Source: Dawidia soli
GTDB taxonomy: Bacteria > Bacteroidota > Bacteroidia > Cytophagales > Cyclobacteriaceae
Assembly: GCF_018598185.1 (NCBI RefSeq)
Contig: NZ_JAHESC010000017.1
Location: 62,001-126,000 of the forward strand
DNA: 64,000 bases
Reading direction: 5' to 3'
The stretch's first letter is position 1; each line of letters begins with the position of its first letter. Under the pieces are notes generated by a model, which worked only from the letters and a program-made list of their open reading frames with translations, was not told the origin of the DNA and searched no databases. Positions 27,101 through 35,209 of this stretch are shown here, one piece after another. The translations under genes were made by a program, and so were the position numbers.

Positions 27101-27353
27101 TCTTCACTTCCACGTCGCGAATACCCGACACATACAGGAAGTGGTCCTGGTAACGCGTGGTGATGAAGCCGTCCATCTGGTCGGGCGCCATGCCACCGTA
27201 GGGCTGTACGACGTAGATCGTCGGCAGGTCGAGGTCGGGAAAGATGTCTACCGGAATGCTGCGCATAGCCAGCACGGAAAAAAACAAGATGGCCAGGATC
27301 CCCACCATCACAGAGATCGGCTGCCGCAGCGCGGCGCGAATGAGTTGATACAT
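24138..27353 (-). CDS. RND efflux pump permease (AcrB/MdtB superfamily)
   Basis: The protein is 1071 residues with the twofold RND layout: TM1 at about 12-30, five helices around 335-480, TM7 near 545-565 and five helices around 880-1040, plus two large periplasmic loops. The proton-relay helix reads GLALAVGILVDQATVTIENI: the first Asp is kept, while the second Asp of AcrB is Gln, as in several Bacteroidota pumps. The GPNRL and VSVANAILMI stretches fit the multidrug (HAE) rather than heavy-metal clade, but the substrate is not determined. Operon neighbours supply adaptor and channel, and a divergent two-component system probably regulates it. Confidence 0.94.
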   Translation of the reverse strand: MYQLIRAALRQPISVMVGILAILFFSVLAMRSIPVDIFPDLDLPTIYVVQPYGGMAPDQMDGFITTRYQDHFLYVSGIRDVEVKTIQGMSLIKLQFYPGTDMAQAAAEVANNISRAKAYMPEGTVPPQVIRFDASSVPVGQLVFSSAVRPLNEIQDYASSRIRPMFSKIEGVSSPPPLGGNQRTIVIKVDPQRLRSYKLTPEEVIRAIGVNNQPSPAGNIRIGNRTLMTPVNSLVAKPADFLDIPLRVGAGPTVFVRDIGTVEDAADITVGYALVQGRRAVYIPVVKKSDASTLDVVNSIRAALPTLQNAVPEDVSISYEFDQSTYVTNALKSLVTEGALGALLTGLMVLLFLRDWRSVIIVVVTIPVSVLSAVILLNLFGQTINIMTLSGLALAVGILVDQATVTIENIHQHLEMNKPKAQAIWDACKEIAFPELLILLSILAVFAPAFVMSGVPKSMFLPLSLAVGFAMTASFLLSQTFVPVLSNWLLKDHKHYPEVPALALDHRETEDVVEEARHPHRETAFDRFKIRYTGWLEKIMDRGALWTTVYLLGAVLVIGIAFWAIGTDILPKANSHQFQLRLRATDGTRVERTEEITLKVLDVIRKEVGAEHVAISSAYVGNVPSSYGTSQIFVFNSGSHEAVLQVSLHEDYPVRIDALKERLRAGITKAVPGLRLSFEPIELVDKIMSQGAATPIEVNIAAKDIREAEKFARKVMTNMQEIPFLRDVQIAQPMDYPILRIDMDRERAGQLGVTPTQVARSLVAATSSSRFTDKNLWLDNDKGLAYQVQVQVPEYKMTTVEDIANIPLQSGNLHPTLTDVATFSEESGPGQYDRSGPNRLVTITANLHQKDLGSASRAVEEAVARAGEAPRGMAIEFKGQVKLLAETLTSLQGGLVVAIVIIFLLLAANFQSFKLSLAILSSVPAVLAGSLLMLLLFGATLNLQSYMGMIMSVGVSVANAILMITNAENLRLEVKDARQAGLLAAGSRIRPILMTSIAMIAGMVPMASGLGEGGDQVAPLGQAVIGGLIASTLASLLILPAVFARMQRRTSFDSVSLDPEDQNSKFYTSKS

Positions 27354-27366
27354 ACTGTAAAGCCTT

Positions 27367-28767
27367 TTATGGATTGATAGCGTTTAGAAATACCGGCAGG
27401 TTGCCTTGAGCCGCCGCCACCATGAGCAGCGACCGCCACGCGTTGCTGTAGGCAATGGCCACGTCGGCCTCGGCCCGGTTCAGCACCACCATGCTTTGCA
27501 GCAAGGTGGGCAGGTCCGTCAGGCCGCTGGCATACCGGGCGCTGGCCTGTTGATACGCCTGGCGCGCGGCCTCGAGCTGTACAGGCGCCGTACGCGCTTG
27601 CGCGCGCGCCACCGCATATTGCATTTCGGCCTCCTTTGCCTGACGCTGTACCCGCAGCGAGTGCTCGTTATATACTTCGTGGTCGCGTTCGGCGCGATAA
27701 CGCTCGCTTTTGGCGCGATGGCGTACCTGGGCGTAGTCGCTCAGCGTCCAGCGCGTCGAGATCCCCACCAGGTAATTATACACCTGGTAGCGCGTGCCGC
27801 TGGAAAAATCGGTACGGTACAGCTCGTCGGTGTTCGATACGCCCGAGCCCCGCGCCCATGCAGCGCCGACCAGCGAGATCGACGGCAGGAAAGAACGCGC
27901 AATAGCTTTGCTGCGTGCCTGTGTCGTCTCCCAACGCAGGGCCTGCAGACGCAAGGACGGATGTTGCTGCCACGTACCGGCGGCCGTGTCGGCGGGGTGT
28001 GGCAAGGCTGTATAAAACCGCATGCTGTCGATGCCGATGGAATCACCTACGATACCGGTAAGCTCCAACAGCCGCAGCTGCCGCGCCTGCTCGTTGCGAC
28101 GGCTTTCCAACAACAACAAATTCGCCTTGCTGTATTCGGCCTCGGCCAGTGCGCTGTCGACACCCGGCCGCAAACCCGCTTGTACGCCGGCCGACACTAC
28201 CTGGCGAAAATTATCCGCGCGATCGCGGTTGGCCCGCTGAATATCCTCCAGCTTCTCTCCGATCAACAACAGCAGGTACGCATCGGCTACCTGCACGCGG
28301 TGCTGGAACAGCTCGTTCTCATACGCAGCCTGGCTCGCGGCCAGTGCCGTACGCGCCGAGCCCACGGCGGCAGACACTTTTCCAAAGTTGACAATGTTCC
28401 ACTCCAGCAGCGCCGAGGTAAAGCTGCCAAACGTACCGTCATAAATGTTTTCTGCCCGGATGCCACCCGAGGGTGAAATAACGGTACCACCATTGGGGTA
28501 AAAGGAGCCGGCCACGCTGTTGTTGGTCGAGTATGTGTATTGGTGCTGCACCGACAACCGCGGTATGTAGTCGCTCGTACTGGTCTTCACATCCTGCCCG
28601 GCACTGCGCACGTCCGCCAGGCGGGCCTTTAAGGATGGGTAATTCTGAACGGCTTGCTCCAGCACGGCCGGCAGGTTCTGCTGCCCGTGCGCCGCGTATG
28701 TACCGGCCAGGAAGACCAGCATGAGTATGAGCCTGGAAGCTCGACAATCGATCCGCTTGTGTTTCAT
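27367..28767 (-). CDS. TolC-family outer-membrane efflux channel
   Basis: The protein is 466 residues from the ATG at 28767, which gives a signal peptide (MKHKRIDCRASRLILMLVFLAGTYAAHG). Two OEP repeats are visible: LPAVLEQAVQNYPSLKARLADVRSAGQDVK with long helices, and a second after about 260 (PSLRLQALRWETTQARSKAIARSFLPSISLVGAAWARG). It forms the trimeric exit duct for the pump encoded 13 bp downstream. It is first in the tripartite operon and is separated from the divergent two-component genes by an intergenic region with a 55-bp dyad. Confidence 0.93.
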   Translation of the reverse strand: MKHKRIDCRASRLILMLVFLAGTYAAHGQQNLPAVLEQAVQNYPSLKARLADVRSAGQDVKTSTSDYIPRLSVQHQYTYSTNNSVAGSFYPNGGTVISPSGGIRAENIYDGTFGSFTSALLEWNIVNFGKVSAAVGSARTALAASQAAYENELFQHRVQVADAYLLLLIGEKLEDIQRANRDRADNFRQVVSAGVQAGLRPGVDSALAEAEYSKANLLLLESRRNEQARQLRLLELTGIVGDSIGIDSMRFYTALPHPADTAAGTWQQHPSLRLQALRWETTQARSKAIARSFLPSISLVGAAWARGSGVSNTDELYRTDFSSGTRYQVYNYLVGISTRWTLSDYAQVRHRAKSERYRAERDHEVYNEHSLRVQRQAKEAEMQYAVARAQARTAPVQLEAARQAYQQASARYASGLTDLPTLLQSMVVLNRAEADVAIAYSNAWRSLLMVAAAQGNLPVFLNAINP

Positions 28768-28788
28768 GGCCACAATAGTACGGGGGCG

Positions 28789-28843
28789 ATTCTGGAAACA
28801 TTTGGGAATCGGAAGTTTCCAAATTCCCATATTTTTCCAGAAT
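28789..28843. promoter_or_regulatory. 55-bp imperfect dyad between efflux operon and two-component system
   Basis: Outer arms ATTCTGGAAA (28789-28798) and TTTCCAGAAT (28834-28843) are perfectly inverted, inner arms TGGGAAT/ATTCCCA are too, and GGAAGTTTCC lies at the centre. It fills most of the 114-bp divergent intergenic space and is the obvious binding site for the adjacent OmpR-family regulator, controlling both directions. Confidence 0.75.
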
Positions 28844-28881
28844 TGACGCCGTATATTCGATCACGTTTTCCACTATAGCCT

Positions 28882-29559
28882 TTGAAAATACTCATCATCG
28901 AAGACGAGCGCGACCTGGCCGAAAGCATTGCGGCCCACCTGACAAAAGATGGCTTTGTCACCGAAACCGTATTCGATTTTGAATCCGCCGAAGAAAAGAT
29001 CAACCTCTACACCTACGACTGCGTGATTGTCGACATCAACCTGCCCGACGGTGTAGGCTTTGACCTGGTAGAGATCCTGAAAAAAATAAAGGCCTCGTCG
29101 GGCATTATTATCATCTCCGCGCGCAACGCCCTGGAAGATAAGATCCGCAGCCTCGAAATCGGTTCCGATGATTACCTCACCAAACCCTTCCACCTGTCGG
29201 AGCTGACCGCCCGGGTGAAATCCATCTTACGCCGGCGTCACTTCGGGGGCAGCAACGAGATACGCTTCCACGAGATCCTGGTGAACTACACCTCCCGCAC
29301 GGTCCTTGTCAACCAAACGGAAGTGCCGCTCTCCAAAAAAGAATACGACCTGCTGTTATACTTCATGTCCAACATAGACGTGGCCCTCACCAAGCCTGCC
29401 ATGGCCGAGCACCTGTGGGGCGACAACATCGACCTGGCCGACTCGTTCGACATGCTGTATTCGCACATCAAGAACCTGCGCAAGAAGCTTACCGACAAAG
29501 GGTGTAAGGACTATATACAATCCATTTACGGCATCGGGTATAAATTCAGCGACAATTGA
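28882..29559 (+). CDS. OmpR-family response regulator
   Basis: The protein is 225 residues. The receiver domain (1-115) has the acidic pocket EDE, the phospho-acceptor Asp in CVIVDINLPDG, SARNALEDKI and the Lys in LTKPFH. The C-terminal winged helix (about 130-223) shows SKKEYDLLLYFMSNIDVALTKPAMAEHLWG and ends YIQSIYGIGYKF. The start codon is TTG at 28882: an in-frame TAG at 28876 excludes anything upstream, and KILIIEDE must be at the N-terminus. It shares a TTGA overlap with the kinase gene. It probably binds the 55-bp dyad upstream and regulates the divergent efflux operon. Confidence 0.94.
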   Translation: MKILIIEDERDLAESIAAHLTKDGFVTETVFDFESAEEKINLYTYDCVIVDINLPDGVGFDLVEILKKIKASSGIIIISARNALEDKIRSLEIGSDDYLTKPFHLSELTARVKSILRRRHFGGSNEIRFHEILVNYTSRTVLVNQTEVPLSKKEYDLLLYFMSNIDVALTKPAMAEHLWGDNIDLADSFDMLYSHIKNLRKKLTDKGCKDYIQSIYGIGYKFSDN

Positions 29560-30827
29560 AACTCTTCGACAGCACCAACCTGTATTACATACTATTTTCC
29601 ACCCTCACGTATATATTCGTCGGGGTGGCGTTTTATCTTGTTGTCGAGCACGTCATTTACCAGGAGGTGGAAGAGCGCCTGACGGTCGAACGCCGGGACT
29701 TCGAAAAATTCATAGAGACCCACGGCATGTGGGACGAAAGCTGCTACTTTGTCGAAAACAAAATCGAGCTCGACACCGCGGGAAACCTTCCGGCGAACTA
29801 TGCCATCTTTAAAGATACCCTGCTCTACAACCGCTACGACAATGAGTATGTGCCCTTCCGCGAGCACAGCTTCATCAGCACCATCGGCCCGACGCAATAT
29901 AAAGTCAGCATCCGCAAATCGCTGATCGAATCAAACAAACTGCTGAAGTCCATTACGGGTACGATGCTCATCGTGCTCAGCATCGGCCTGCTCCTGCTCT
30001 TCCTGTTCCAGCGGCGCATCGCCCGCACCATCTGGGAACCGTTCTATGCCACGCTGGCATCGGCAAAAGCCTTCGATCTGAACGAAGGGCGAGGCATGGC
30101 GCTGCGCGAAGAAAAGATCTTCGAGTTCAACGAGCTCAACTCCGTCCTGACTAAAATGACCGACAAGATCGCCCGCGACTATACAAGCCTGAAGGAATTT
30201 ACAGAAAACGCCGCGCATGAGATCCAGACACCACTGGCGTTGATCAACAGCCGCGTCGAAGAGCTTATCCAGCAAAGCAACTTCTCCGACGAGCAGATGC
30301 GGTGGATCCAGAACATACACGAATCGTCCATACGCCTGTCACGGCTTCACCAGGCGCTGCTGCTGCTCTCGAAGATCGACAACGGCCAATTCTTCGAGCA
30401 CACGGCCATCGACTTCCACGCACGCATAACAACCAAGCTCCAGGAACTGGAAGAATTCATCGCCCACAAATCCCTGACCGTGACGGTCACGCCTGGCGCA
30501 TCATTCGAAGTAGAGATGAACCCCACCCTTGCCGACGTGCTCATCACCAACCTGCTCACCAACGCCATCCGTCACAATGTACCCGACGGCCGCATCGACA
30601 TCACCCTCACGGCCACGACCCTGACCGTTGCCAACACCGGCGCGCCCCTTACCATAGACCCCGACCGCCTCTTCGAGCGCTTTAAAAAACAACGCCAAAG
30701 CTCCGCCTCCCTGGGTCTGGGCCTGGCCATCGTCAAAAAGATCTGCGACAATTACCCGTTGGATATCCACTATCAATATCATAATTCGTCTCACACCCTG
30801 GTACTCCGAAAAACAGCGCGCGCGTGA
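29556..30827 (+). CDS. Sensor histidine kinase
   Basis: The protein is 423 residues with two membrane helices (about 10-32 and 133-153) enclosing a periplasmic sensor of roughly 100 residues, a HAMP-like linker, HisKA with FTENAAHEIQTPLALI (phosphorylated His), and HATPase_c with TNLLTNAIRHN (N box) and LGLGLAIVKKICDNY (G2 box). Like its partner it begins with TTG (29556), overlapping the regulator stop as TTGA, so translation is coupled. The system lies divergent to an RND efflux operon, which suggests sensing of a toxic compound or envelope damage in the periplasm. The ligand is unknown. Confidence 0.93.
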   Translation: MKLFDSTNLYYILFSTLTYIFVGVAFYLVVEHVIYQEVEERLTVERRDFEKFIETHGMWDESCYFVENKIELDTAGNLPANYAIFKDTLLYNRYDNEYVPFREHSFISTIGPTQYKVSIRKSLIESNKLLKSITGTMLIVLSIGLLLLFLFQRRIARTIWEPFYATLASAKAFDLNEGRGMALREEKIFEFNELNSVLTKMTDKIARDYTSLKEFTENAAHEIQTPLALINSRVEELIQQSNFSDEQMRWIQNIHESSIRLSRLHQALLLLSKIDNGQFFEHTAIDFHARITTKLQELEEFIAHKSLTVTVTPGASFEVEMNPTLADVLITNLLTNAIRHNVPDGRIDITLTATTLTVANTGAPLTIDPDRLFERFKKQRQSSASLGLGLAIVKKICDNYPLDIHYQYHNSSHTLVLRKTARA

Positions 30828-30912
30828 GCGAACACAACGCACATCGTTGACAGCGCAAGTCCGATTTGTCACGAGACTTTGGGTACGCAACCCTACTTGA
30901 GGCAGCAAAAAA

Positions 30913-30937
30913 AACCACCCGGCCCGGGTGGTTTTAT
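30913..30937. terminator. Bidirectional terminator
   Basis: AACCACCCG (30913-30921) pairs with CGGGTGGTT (30925-30933), with A-run before and TTTT after. It separates the histidine kinase gene from the convergent epimerase gene. Confidence 0.85.
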
Positions 30938-30967
30938 ATTCATATATCCAGTTCAACAAGCCGAAGC

Positions 30968-32038
30968 CTAGACCTTCTCCACTCCCAACCCCGGCTTCTC
31001 CGAACAATACATATAGCCGTCCTTTAAAATAAACCCACCCTTCACCACGTCGCGCGCCAGGTCGAGGCTTCCATCGAGGTCAATATACTTTGTATTCGGG
31101 CAGGCATACGCAGCATGCAACGCTGCCGTGATGCTCACAATACTTTCATCATTACATCCCCAGAACAGGTCGACACCTTCGTGCAGGGCGATGTCCGCGA
31201 TCTTCAACGCCTGGCTCACACCGCCGCACTTCATCAGCTTGATATTAAAGATCGCCGCCGCCTTTGGGGGCTTGATAAGCTCCAACGCATCGGCCGGTGT
31301 GATCAGCGACTCATCCGCCGCGATCACATTCCGTACTTCCTTCGGCAGCCCCTTCATCTCGTTGATATCGTGCGCCGGCAATGGCTGCTCGATCAGCTCG
31401 ATATTCAGATCATATGCCCGTCCATAAAACTCGATCGTCTGCGCCACGGTATAGCCCTGATTCGCATCAATCCGGATCACGATGCCTGGCCCAAACTTCT
31501 CGCGCAGCTTCATTACACGCTCCACATCTTCGTCCAGGTCCTTGCCCAACTTCACCTTCAACACTTTAAAGCCACGCTGGATATAGTCTTCTGCTTCCTT
31601 GAGCGTCTCCTCCACATTCTTGATGCCGATGGTGTTCGATGTCGGCAGCTTCTTGATCTTTTGCCCCAGGAACTTCACCAGCGGAATATCGAGGTGTTTT
31701 GTAAACGTATCGTACAGCGCGATGTCGAGTGCCGCCCGCGCGGACGGGTTGTCCGGGAACTTCTTCCAAATCTCGAAGGTCAACTGGTTGATCTCACGGA
31801 TGTCGCGACCGATCAAAAACTCCAGGTTCTTTTCTTCCAACGCCTCCAGGCACTGGTCGAGGGTCTCGCCCACCACGTACTCGCTGGGGTTGCCCGCGCC
31901 GATGCCCGTCGTGCCGTTGTCGAGCGTGATCTCCACAAAGGCGTTCCGTACTTCGTCAACAGTTTTAAACGCGATGGTGTAAGGCTTTGTGTTGCCCAGG
32001 TCGACGCTCCATACGCGGATGTCTTTTATTTTGGTCAT
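30968..32038 (-). CDS. Dipeptide epimerase (enolase superfamily, L-Ala-D/L-Glu epimerase type)
   Basis: The protein is 356 residues with the muconate-lactonizing/enolase-superfamily layout: N-terminal cap (about 1-115) and TIM barrel. Catalytic set seen: the KxK motif in VLKVKLG, metal ligands Asp in RIDANQGY, Glu in IEQPLP and Asp in IAADES, then the second-side Lys in NIKLMKCGG. Such enzymes epimerise L-Ala-D-Glu from peptidoglycan or other dipeptides, and a relative, DgcA, racemises N-acetyl-glutamate. It follows the DUF1611 gene by 42 bp, the same pairing as DgcN-DgcA in D-glutamate catabolism. The substrate is therefore either a muropeptide-derived dipeptide or an N-acyl amino acid. Confidence 0.92.
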   Translation of the reverse strand: MTKIKDIRVWSVDLGNTKPYTIAFKTVDEVRNAFVEITLDNGTTGIGAGNPSEYVVGETLDQCLEALEEKNLEFLIGRDIREINQLTFEIWKKFPDNPSARAALDIALYDTFTKHLDIPLVKFLGQKIKKLPTSNTIGIKNVEETLKEAEDYIQRGFKVLKVKLGKDLDEDVERVMKLREKFGPGIVIRIDANQGYTVAQTIEFYGRAYDLNIELIEQPLPAHDINEMKGLPKEVRNVIAADESLITPADALELIKPPKAAAIFNIKLMKCGGVSQALKIADIALHEGVDLFWGCNDESIVSITAALHAAYACPNTKYIDLDGSLDLARDVVKGGFILKDGYMYCSEKPGLGVEKV

Positions 32039-32080
32039 GTATGTTAATATAGGATAGTTAGGCTCTGTTAAATCACGGCG

Positions 32081-33157
32081 CTATACCTGCGCCACGCTGT
32101 TCTTGATCATCGTTTCAAATATAGGCACCAGGCTGTCGACACCGTCCTCCAACGGCAGCGCCACCGGTATATTCAGCTTACGGGTATACTGCTCGGCATA
32201 CACGCGGGCTTCGGGCTCGGTCATCTTGGCCGTGTTGATCGTCAGCGCTACGGTCGGGGCACCGTACATTTTCAGAAGCGCGACCTCGTCGGCCGGGTCG
32301 GCAATATACGCCGGATAATACTCCATGTCCTTGTACTGCTTCCGGGCCGGGTTGTGTTGTAATACCACGCCGTTCGCCGCCGCCGACACGATCCACTCCG
32401 CGCCGGCCGGACCACTCGGGTTCCGCAGCGACGACTGCCCCTCGATAAAAATAATATCCGGTCTTTCTTCGTGGTAGCAAGTCACCACGGCATGCTCCAT
32501 TTCACCCGAAATAAAATCGTTCAGCGTCGAGTCGAATACAAAGCCATGCTTCGCCCCTTGCATCCAACCGGTTTGCCCGGTATAGATCATCTCGGCCTTA
32601 TAGCCGGCCTTGCGCATAGCCTCTACCAGGAACCGGGTGGTGGTGCGTTTGCCCAGCGCACAGTCCGTGCCCAGCACCGCGATCTTAGGGCATTTCACCT
32701 CCACGATCTTGCCGGTCCAGAAATGCAGGTCCTTAAACTTCTTGGGTTTGCGTACGTCGATGATCTCCAGCCCCTTGTCCTGCGCCAGCGCGGCCAGTTC
32801 AGGAATGTCGGAAACATACTCATGCAGCCCGTTCACCACGCCGTAACCATTCTCCAGCGCCTCACGCAACAACGCACGCAGCGTGTCGGGAATCACCCCA
32901 CCTTTGGTGGCGACGCCCACAATGCAGTAGGTGGCCGCCACCGGCGACGTTTTCTTGAAGTCGGCCAACGTGGCATATACCGGTATGTTCCGCTTGCGAC
33001 CGTCGAGCACCTCGCCGGCATCCGTACCCGGATGCTTTTGATCGATGACCCCTACGATATTAAAGCGGTCGGTGCCCCGGATCAATCCGTGCGCGGTTTT
33101 GGCGCTACCGGTATCCAGGAACCCCCCGGTCAGTACAATCGCATTATTTTTAACCAT
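32081..33157 (-). CDS. DUF1611 protein (DgcN-like N-acyltransferase/NTP-binding)
   Basis: The protein is 358 residues from the ATG at 33157 (MVKNNAIVLTGGFLDTG); upstream sequence runs into the hydrolase gene. DUF1611 has an N-terminal Rossmann-like part (about 1-140, with VGVATKGGVIP) and a C-terminal P-loop-like domain (VLGTDCALGKRTTT, IYTGQTGWMQG, IFIEGQSSLRNPSGPAG). A characterised member, DgcN, acetylates D-glutamate in the DgcN-DgcA pathway, where the partner is an enolase-superfamily racemase, as here. It lies 31 bp downstream of the serine hydrolase and 42 bp upstream of the epimerase, so one transcript is likely. Confidence 0.85.
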   Translation of the reverse strand: MVKNNAIVLTGGFLDTGSAKTAHGLIRGTDRFNIVGVIDQKHPGTDAGEVLDGRKRNIPVYATLADFKKTSPVAATYCIVGVATKGGVIPDTLRALLREALENGYGVVNGLHEYVSDIPELAALAQDKGLEIIDVRKPKKFKDLHFWTGKIVEVKCPKIAVLGTDCALGKRTTTRFLVEAMRKAGYKAEMIYTGQTGWMQGAKHGFVFDSTLNDFISGEMEHAVVTCYHEERPDIIFIEGQSSLRNPSGPAGAEWIVSAAANGVVLQHNPARKQYKDMEYYPAYIADPADEVALLKMYGAPTVALTINTAKMTEPEARVYAEQYTRKLNIPVALPLEDGVDSLVPIFETMIKNSVAQV

Positions 33158-33188
33158 AAATGTGCTTTCTGAAGGGTGGGAAGTTCGT

Positions 33189-34481
33189 TCAATAATGCGA
33201 TTTTTCAAAAGGACGGTTGTGCTTGTCATCCTCCGGATAGGTGAACCGAAAGGCTGAAAGATCGGGCTTCGCCCCCGGGCGCTCCCGCTCCTCGTGCTCA
33301 TAGCGATACAGCACTTCCCCCAACCTTTTCAGAAAGGGGAAACCTAACGTCTCGTAGTCGTACTCGCCATCGTTGTAAATACCGTCGGTGTTCGTATTGA
33401 TAACGGCACTCAGCATAAACTCCACGCCCGTGTCAAAGTTAACGATGTAAGCATTGTCGACCAGATAACCGTAGGCGTCGCCTTCCTTGTTGAAGATGCG
33501 GATCCCCGGCGGTATCGGTTCGCGCCCACGGCCAAACAGCAGCAGCTTACCGTATGCGTCGTAGTACGCCGTATCCGTTGCATAGGGAGGGTACCGCGTC
33601 TCTGCCGGCAGCTGCGACATATAGCGCAGCACCAAGGCGCGCTCCCGCTCGCCCACGCTGAAACGCTGCGCGGGTGGTACCGTTTCCGGGAAAAGGATCG
33701 CCCGCAGCATGACATGTTGCTCCGTCAGGGGAAAGAAATTCTTGTACGTGAACTCGAAGGGCTTCTGAATGAGCGAGTCGTTGCGCATAAAGCCCTTCCC
33801 GCGGAACACCCGCGGGGAGACTTCGATCAAGGGCTCATTCACCAGCATAGGCTGTCGATACAGCACGCGCCCATGCTGTTCAAACCGGACTGCTTCGGTG
33901 TGAGCATTCTCGTCCCGGCTCAACGGCCGCTCCAACCGATGCAAAATGCGCACCTGCTCATAGCCCAGTTGACGCAGGCGTTCGTTGATGGCCTTTTGTC
34001 CCACGAACTCGTACAACCGGTTATAAGCGTCGTTGTCGCTTACGACCAGGATCTTTTTCATGTAATGTTCCACCGACGGTAGTCCATTACGTGCCGTACT
34101 ATCGCGCATCGCCGACTGCTGCCCGGCGTAGATACTATCGTGAAACATGGGGGTAAACAGGTCGAGGCTGTCGACGTTCAGGGCGCGCAGTTTCTCCAGC
34201 ACCAGCATAACTGTCGGCAGTTTGACGGTAGATGCCGGATAGAAATAATGCGTGGAGTCGACATGGTAATAAAACGTGCGGAAGGTGGGGCGGTTCGCCG
34301 TGTCGCGGTCGATCATGGTATAAATGATCTGGATCTCCAGCGAGTCGGCATGCGCGAGCACGGCCGCCAGCGCGGGGTCGCGGGTCAGGAGCTTTTCCAG
34401 CAGGCCGGCGTCTTCCCGCATACGCTGGCGGCAAGCCGAAAAAACAACCAGCAGGGCAAGCACCGTAAACAGTTTTTTCAT
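33189..34481 (-). CDS. Serine beta-lactamase-fold hydrolase lipoprotein
   Basis: The protein is 430 residues with a lipoprotein signal (MKKLFTVLALLVVFSAC; FSAC). The class-A-like fold shows PASTVKLP with the nucleophile in SxxK and SDNDAYNRLYE with the SDN motif; a KTG-like element is not obvious. Residues after the Cys are basic (RQRMR), so it should stay on the periplasmic side. Such proteins can be DD- or other D-amino-acid peptidases rather than lactamases. Leading an operon with a dipeptide epimerase and a DgcN-like protein, it may trim D-amino-acid-containing peptides. Its substrate is unproven. Confidence 0.85.
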   Translation of the reverse strand: MKKLFTVLALLVVFSACRQRMREDAGLLEKLLTRDPALAAVLAHADSLEIQIIYTMIDRDTANRPTFRTFYYHVDSTHYFYPASTVKLPTVMLVLEKLRALNVDSLDLFTPMFHDSIYAGQQSAMRDSTARNGLPSVEHYMKKILVVSDNDAYNRLYEFVGQKAINERLRQLGYEQVRILHRLERPLSRDENAHTEAVRFEQHGRVLYRQPMLVNEPLIEVSPRVFRGKGFMRNDSLIQKPFEFTYKNFFPLTEQHVMLRAILFPETVPPAQRFSVGERERALVLRYMSQLPAETRYPPYATDTAYYDAYGKLLLFGRGREPIPPGIRIFNKEGDAYGYLVDNAYIVNFDTGVEFMLSAVINTNTDGIYNDGEYDYETLGFPFLKRLGEVLYRYEHEERERPGAKPDLSAFRFTYPEDDKHNRPFEKSHY

Positions 34482-34524
34482 AGAAACGGGGGACTAGCCC
34501 CCTAAAATACCGTTTGCAGGCAAC

Positions 34525-34553
34525 TTGGCTGGCCTGAAATTTGACTAAATTTG
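34525..34553 (+). promoter_or_regulatory. Bacteroidota promoter (TTG-N18-TAAATTTG)
   Basis: TTG at 34525-34527 and TAAATTTG at 34546-34553, a full TAnnTTTG match with 18-bp spacing, upstream of the gene at 34660. The predicted leader is about 95-100 nt. Confidence 0.65.
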
Positions 34554-34659
34554 TTAAGCCTCCTGCAGCGGTACAAACGGCCGGTATACGCTTTATCCGG
34601 CGCCGGACTATGGGAGGATTGCCCAAATTCTCACTGGACGCTAAAACCAACATTGCCTT

Positions 34660-35106
34660 ATGAAGCTCGTGATCTCTTTCTGCCTTGCCTGCCTGTGCGG
34701 CCTGGCCGCCACCGTTCCCGTCCAGGCGCAGTCCCTGGTCGGCAAATGGCAACTGGTCAAACAAACCAGCTGTCTGGACGATGACGACGACCTGAACGTA
34801 GACGACCTGGGCATGCAGGAAGTTGTCGACGACATGAAAAGCCGCGCCGGCGCCTCCGCCCAAATCTTGCAACTGAAAGACAATAACTCCGGCGAAGAGA
34901 ACACCCGCATTATCAGCCGCAAAAAGACCTATAACTCGCGCTCCTTCCTCTACAAATACGATGGTACCGCCCTGCACTTCCTGGACAAAAAATCCCGCAC
35001 CATCATCGAAAGCTTCACCGTCGAAAAACTTGAAGGCGATTCCCTTATCATTTCAAATTCCTCAAGAGCCTGCGAGACCAAAGTTTTTGTACGGATAAAA
35101 CCGTAA
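34660..35106 (+). CDS. Secreted lipocalin-like small protein
   Basis: The protein is 148 residues with a signal peptide (MKLVISFCLACLCGLAATVPVQAQ). The mature start SLVGKWQLVKQ is the usual first strand of lipocalin-like Bacteroidota proteins. A striking acidic patch follows (CLDDDDDLNVDDLG), then beta-strands (FLYKYDGTALHFLDKKSRTIIESFTVEKLEGDSLIISN). Cysteines at about 38 and 141 could form a disulfide bridge. It has its own promoter and a hairpin downstream, so it is probably monocistronic. The ligand and function are unknown; the Asp cluster suggests metal binding. Confidence 0.7.
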   Translation: MKLVISFCLACLCGLAATVPVQAQSLVGKWQLVKQTSCLDDDDDLNVDDLGMQEVVDDMKSRAGASAQILQLKDNNSGEENTRIISRKKTYNSRSFLYKYDGTALHFLDKKSRTIIESFTVEKLEGDSLIISNSSRACETKVFVRIKP

Positions 35107-35144
35107 ATATCTGCCAGCATTCCAACCGTCGTGGTACATCATCA

Positions 35145-35166
35145 AATCGGCAATAAGTTGCCGATT
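35145..35166 (+). terminator. Hairpin after the lipocalin-like gene
   Basis: AATCGGCAA (35145-35153), loop TAAG, TTGCCGATT (35158-35166): a perfect 9-bp stem 38 bp after the stop. The following sequence has only a weak T-run, so terminator function is uncertain. Confidence 0.5.
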
Positions 35167-35209
35167 CCATCCCTTTAGCCTACCAAATACAGTAAAAATC
35201 ATATAAATA

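Noticed and set aside
27406-28476. Plus-strand open frame (356 codons)
   Set aside because: Antisense to the TolC-like gene, Arg/His-rich shadow.
31115-32047. Plus-strand open frame (310 codons)
   Set aside because: Antisense to the dipeptide epimerase.
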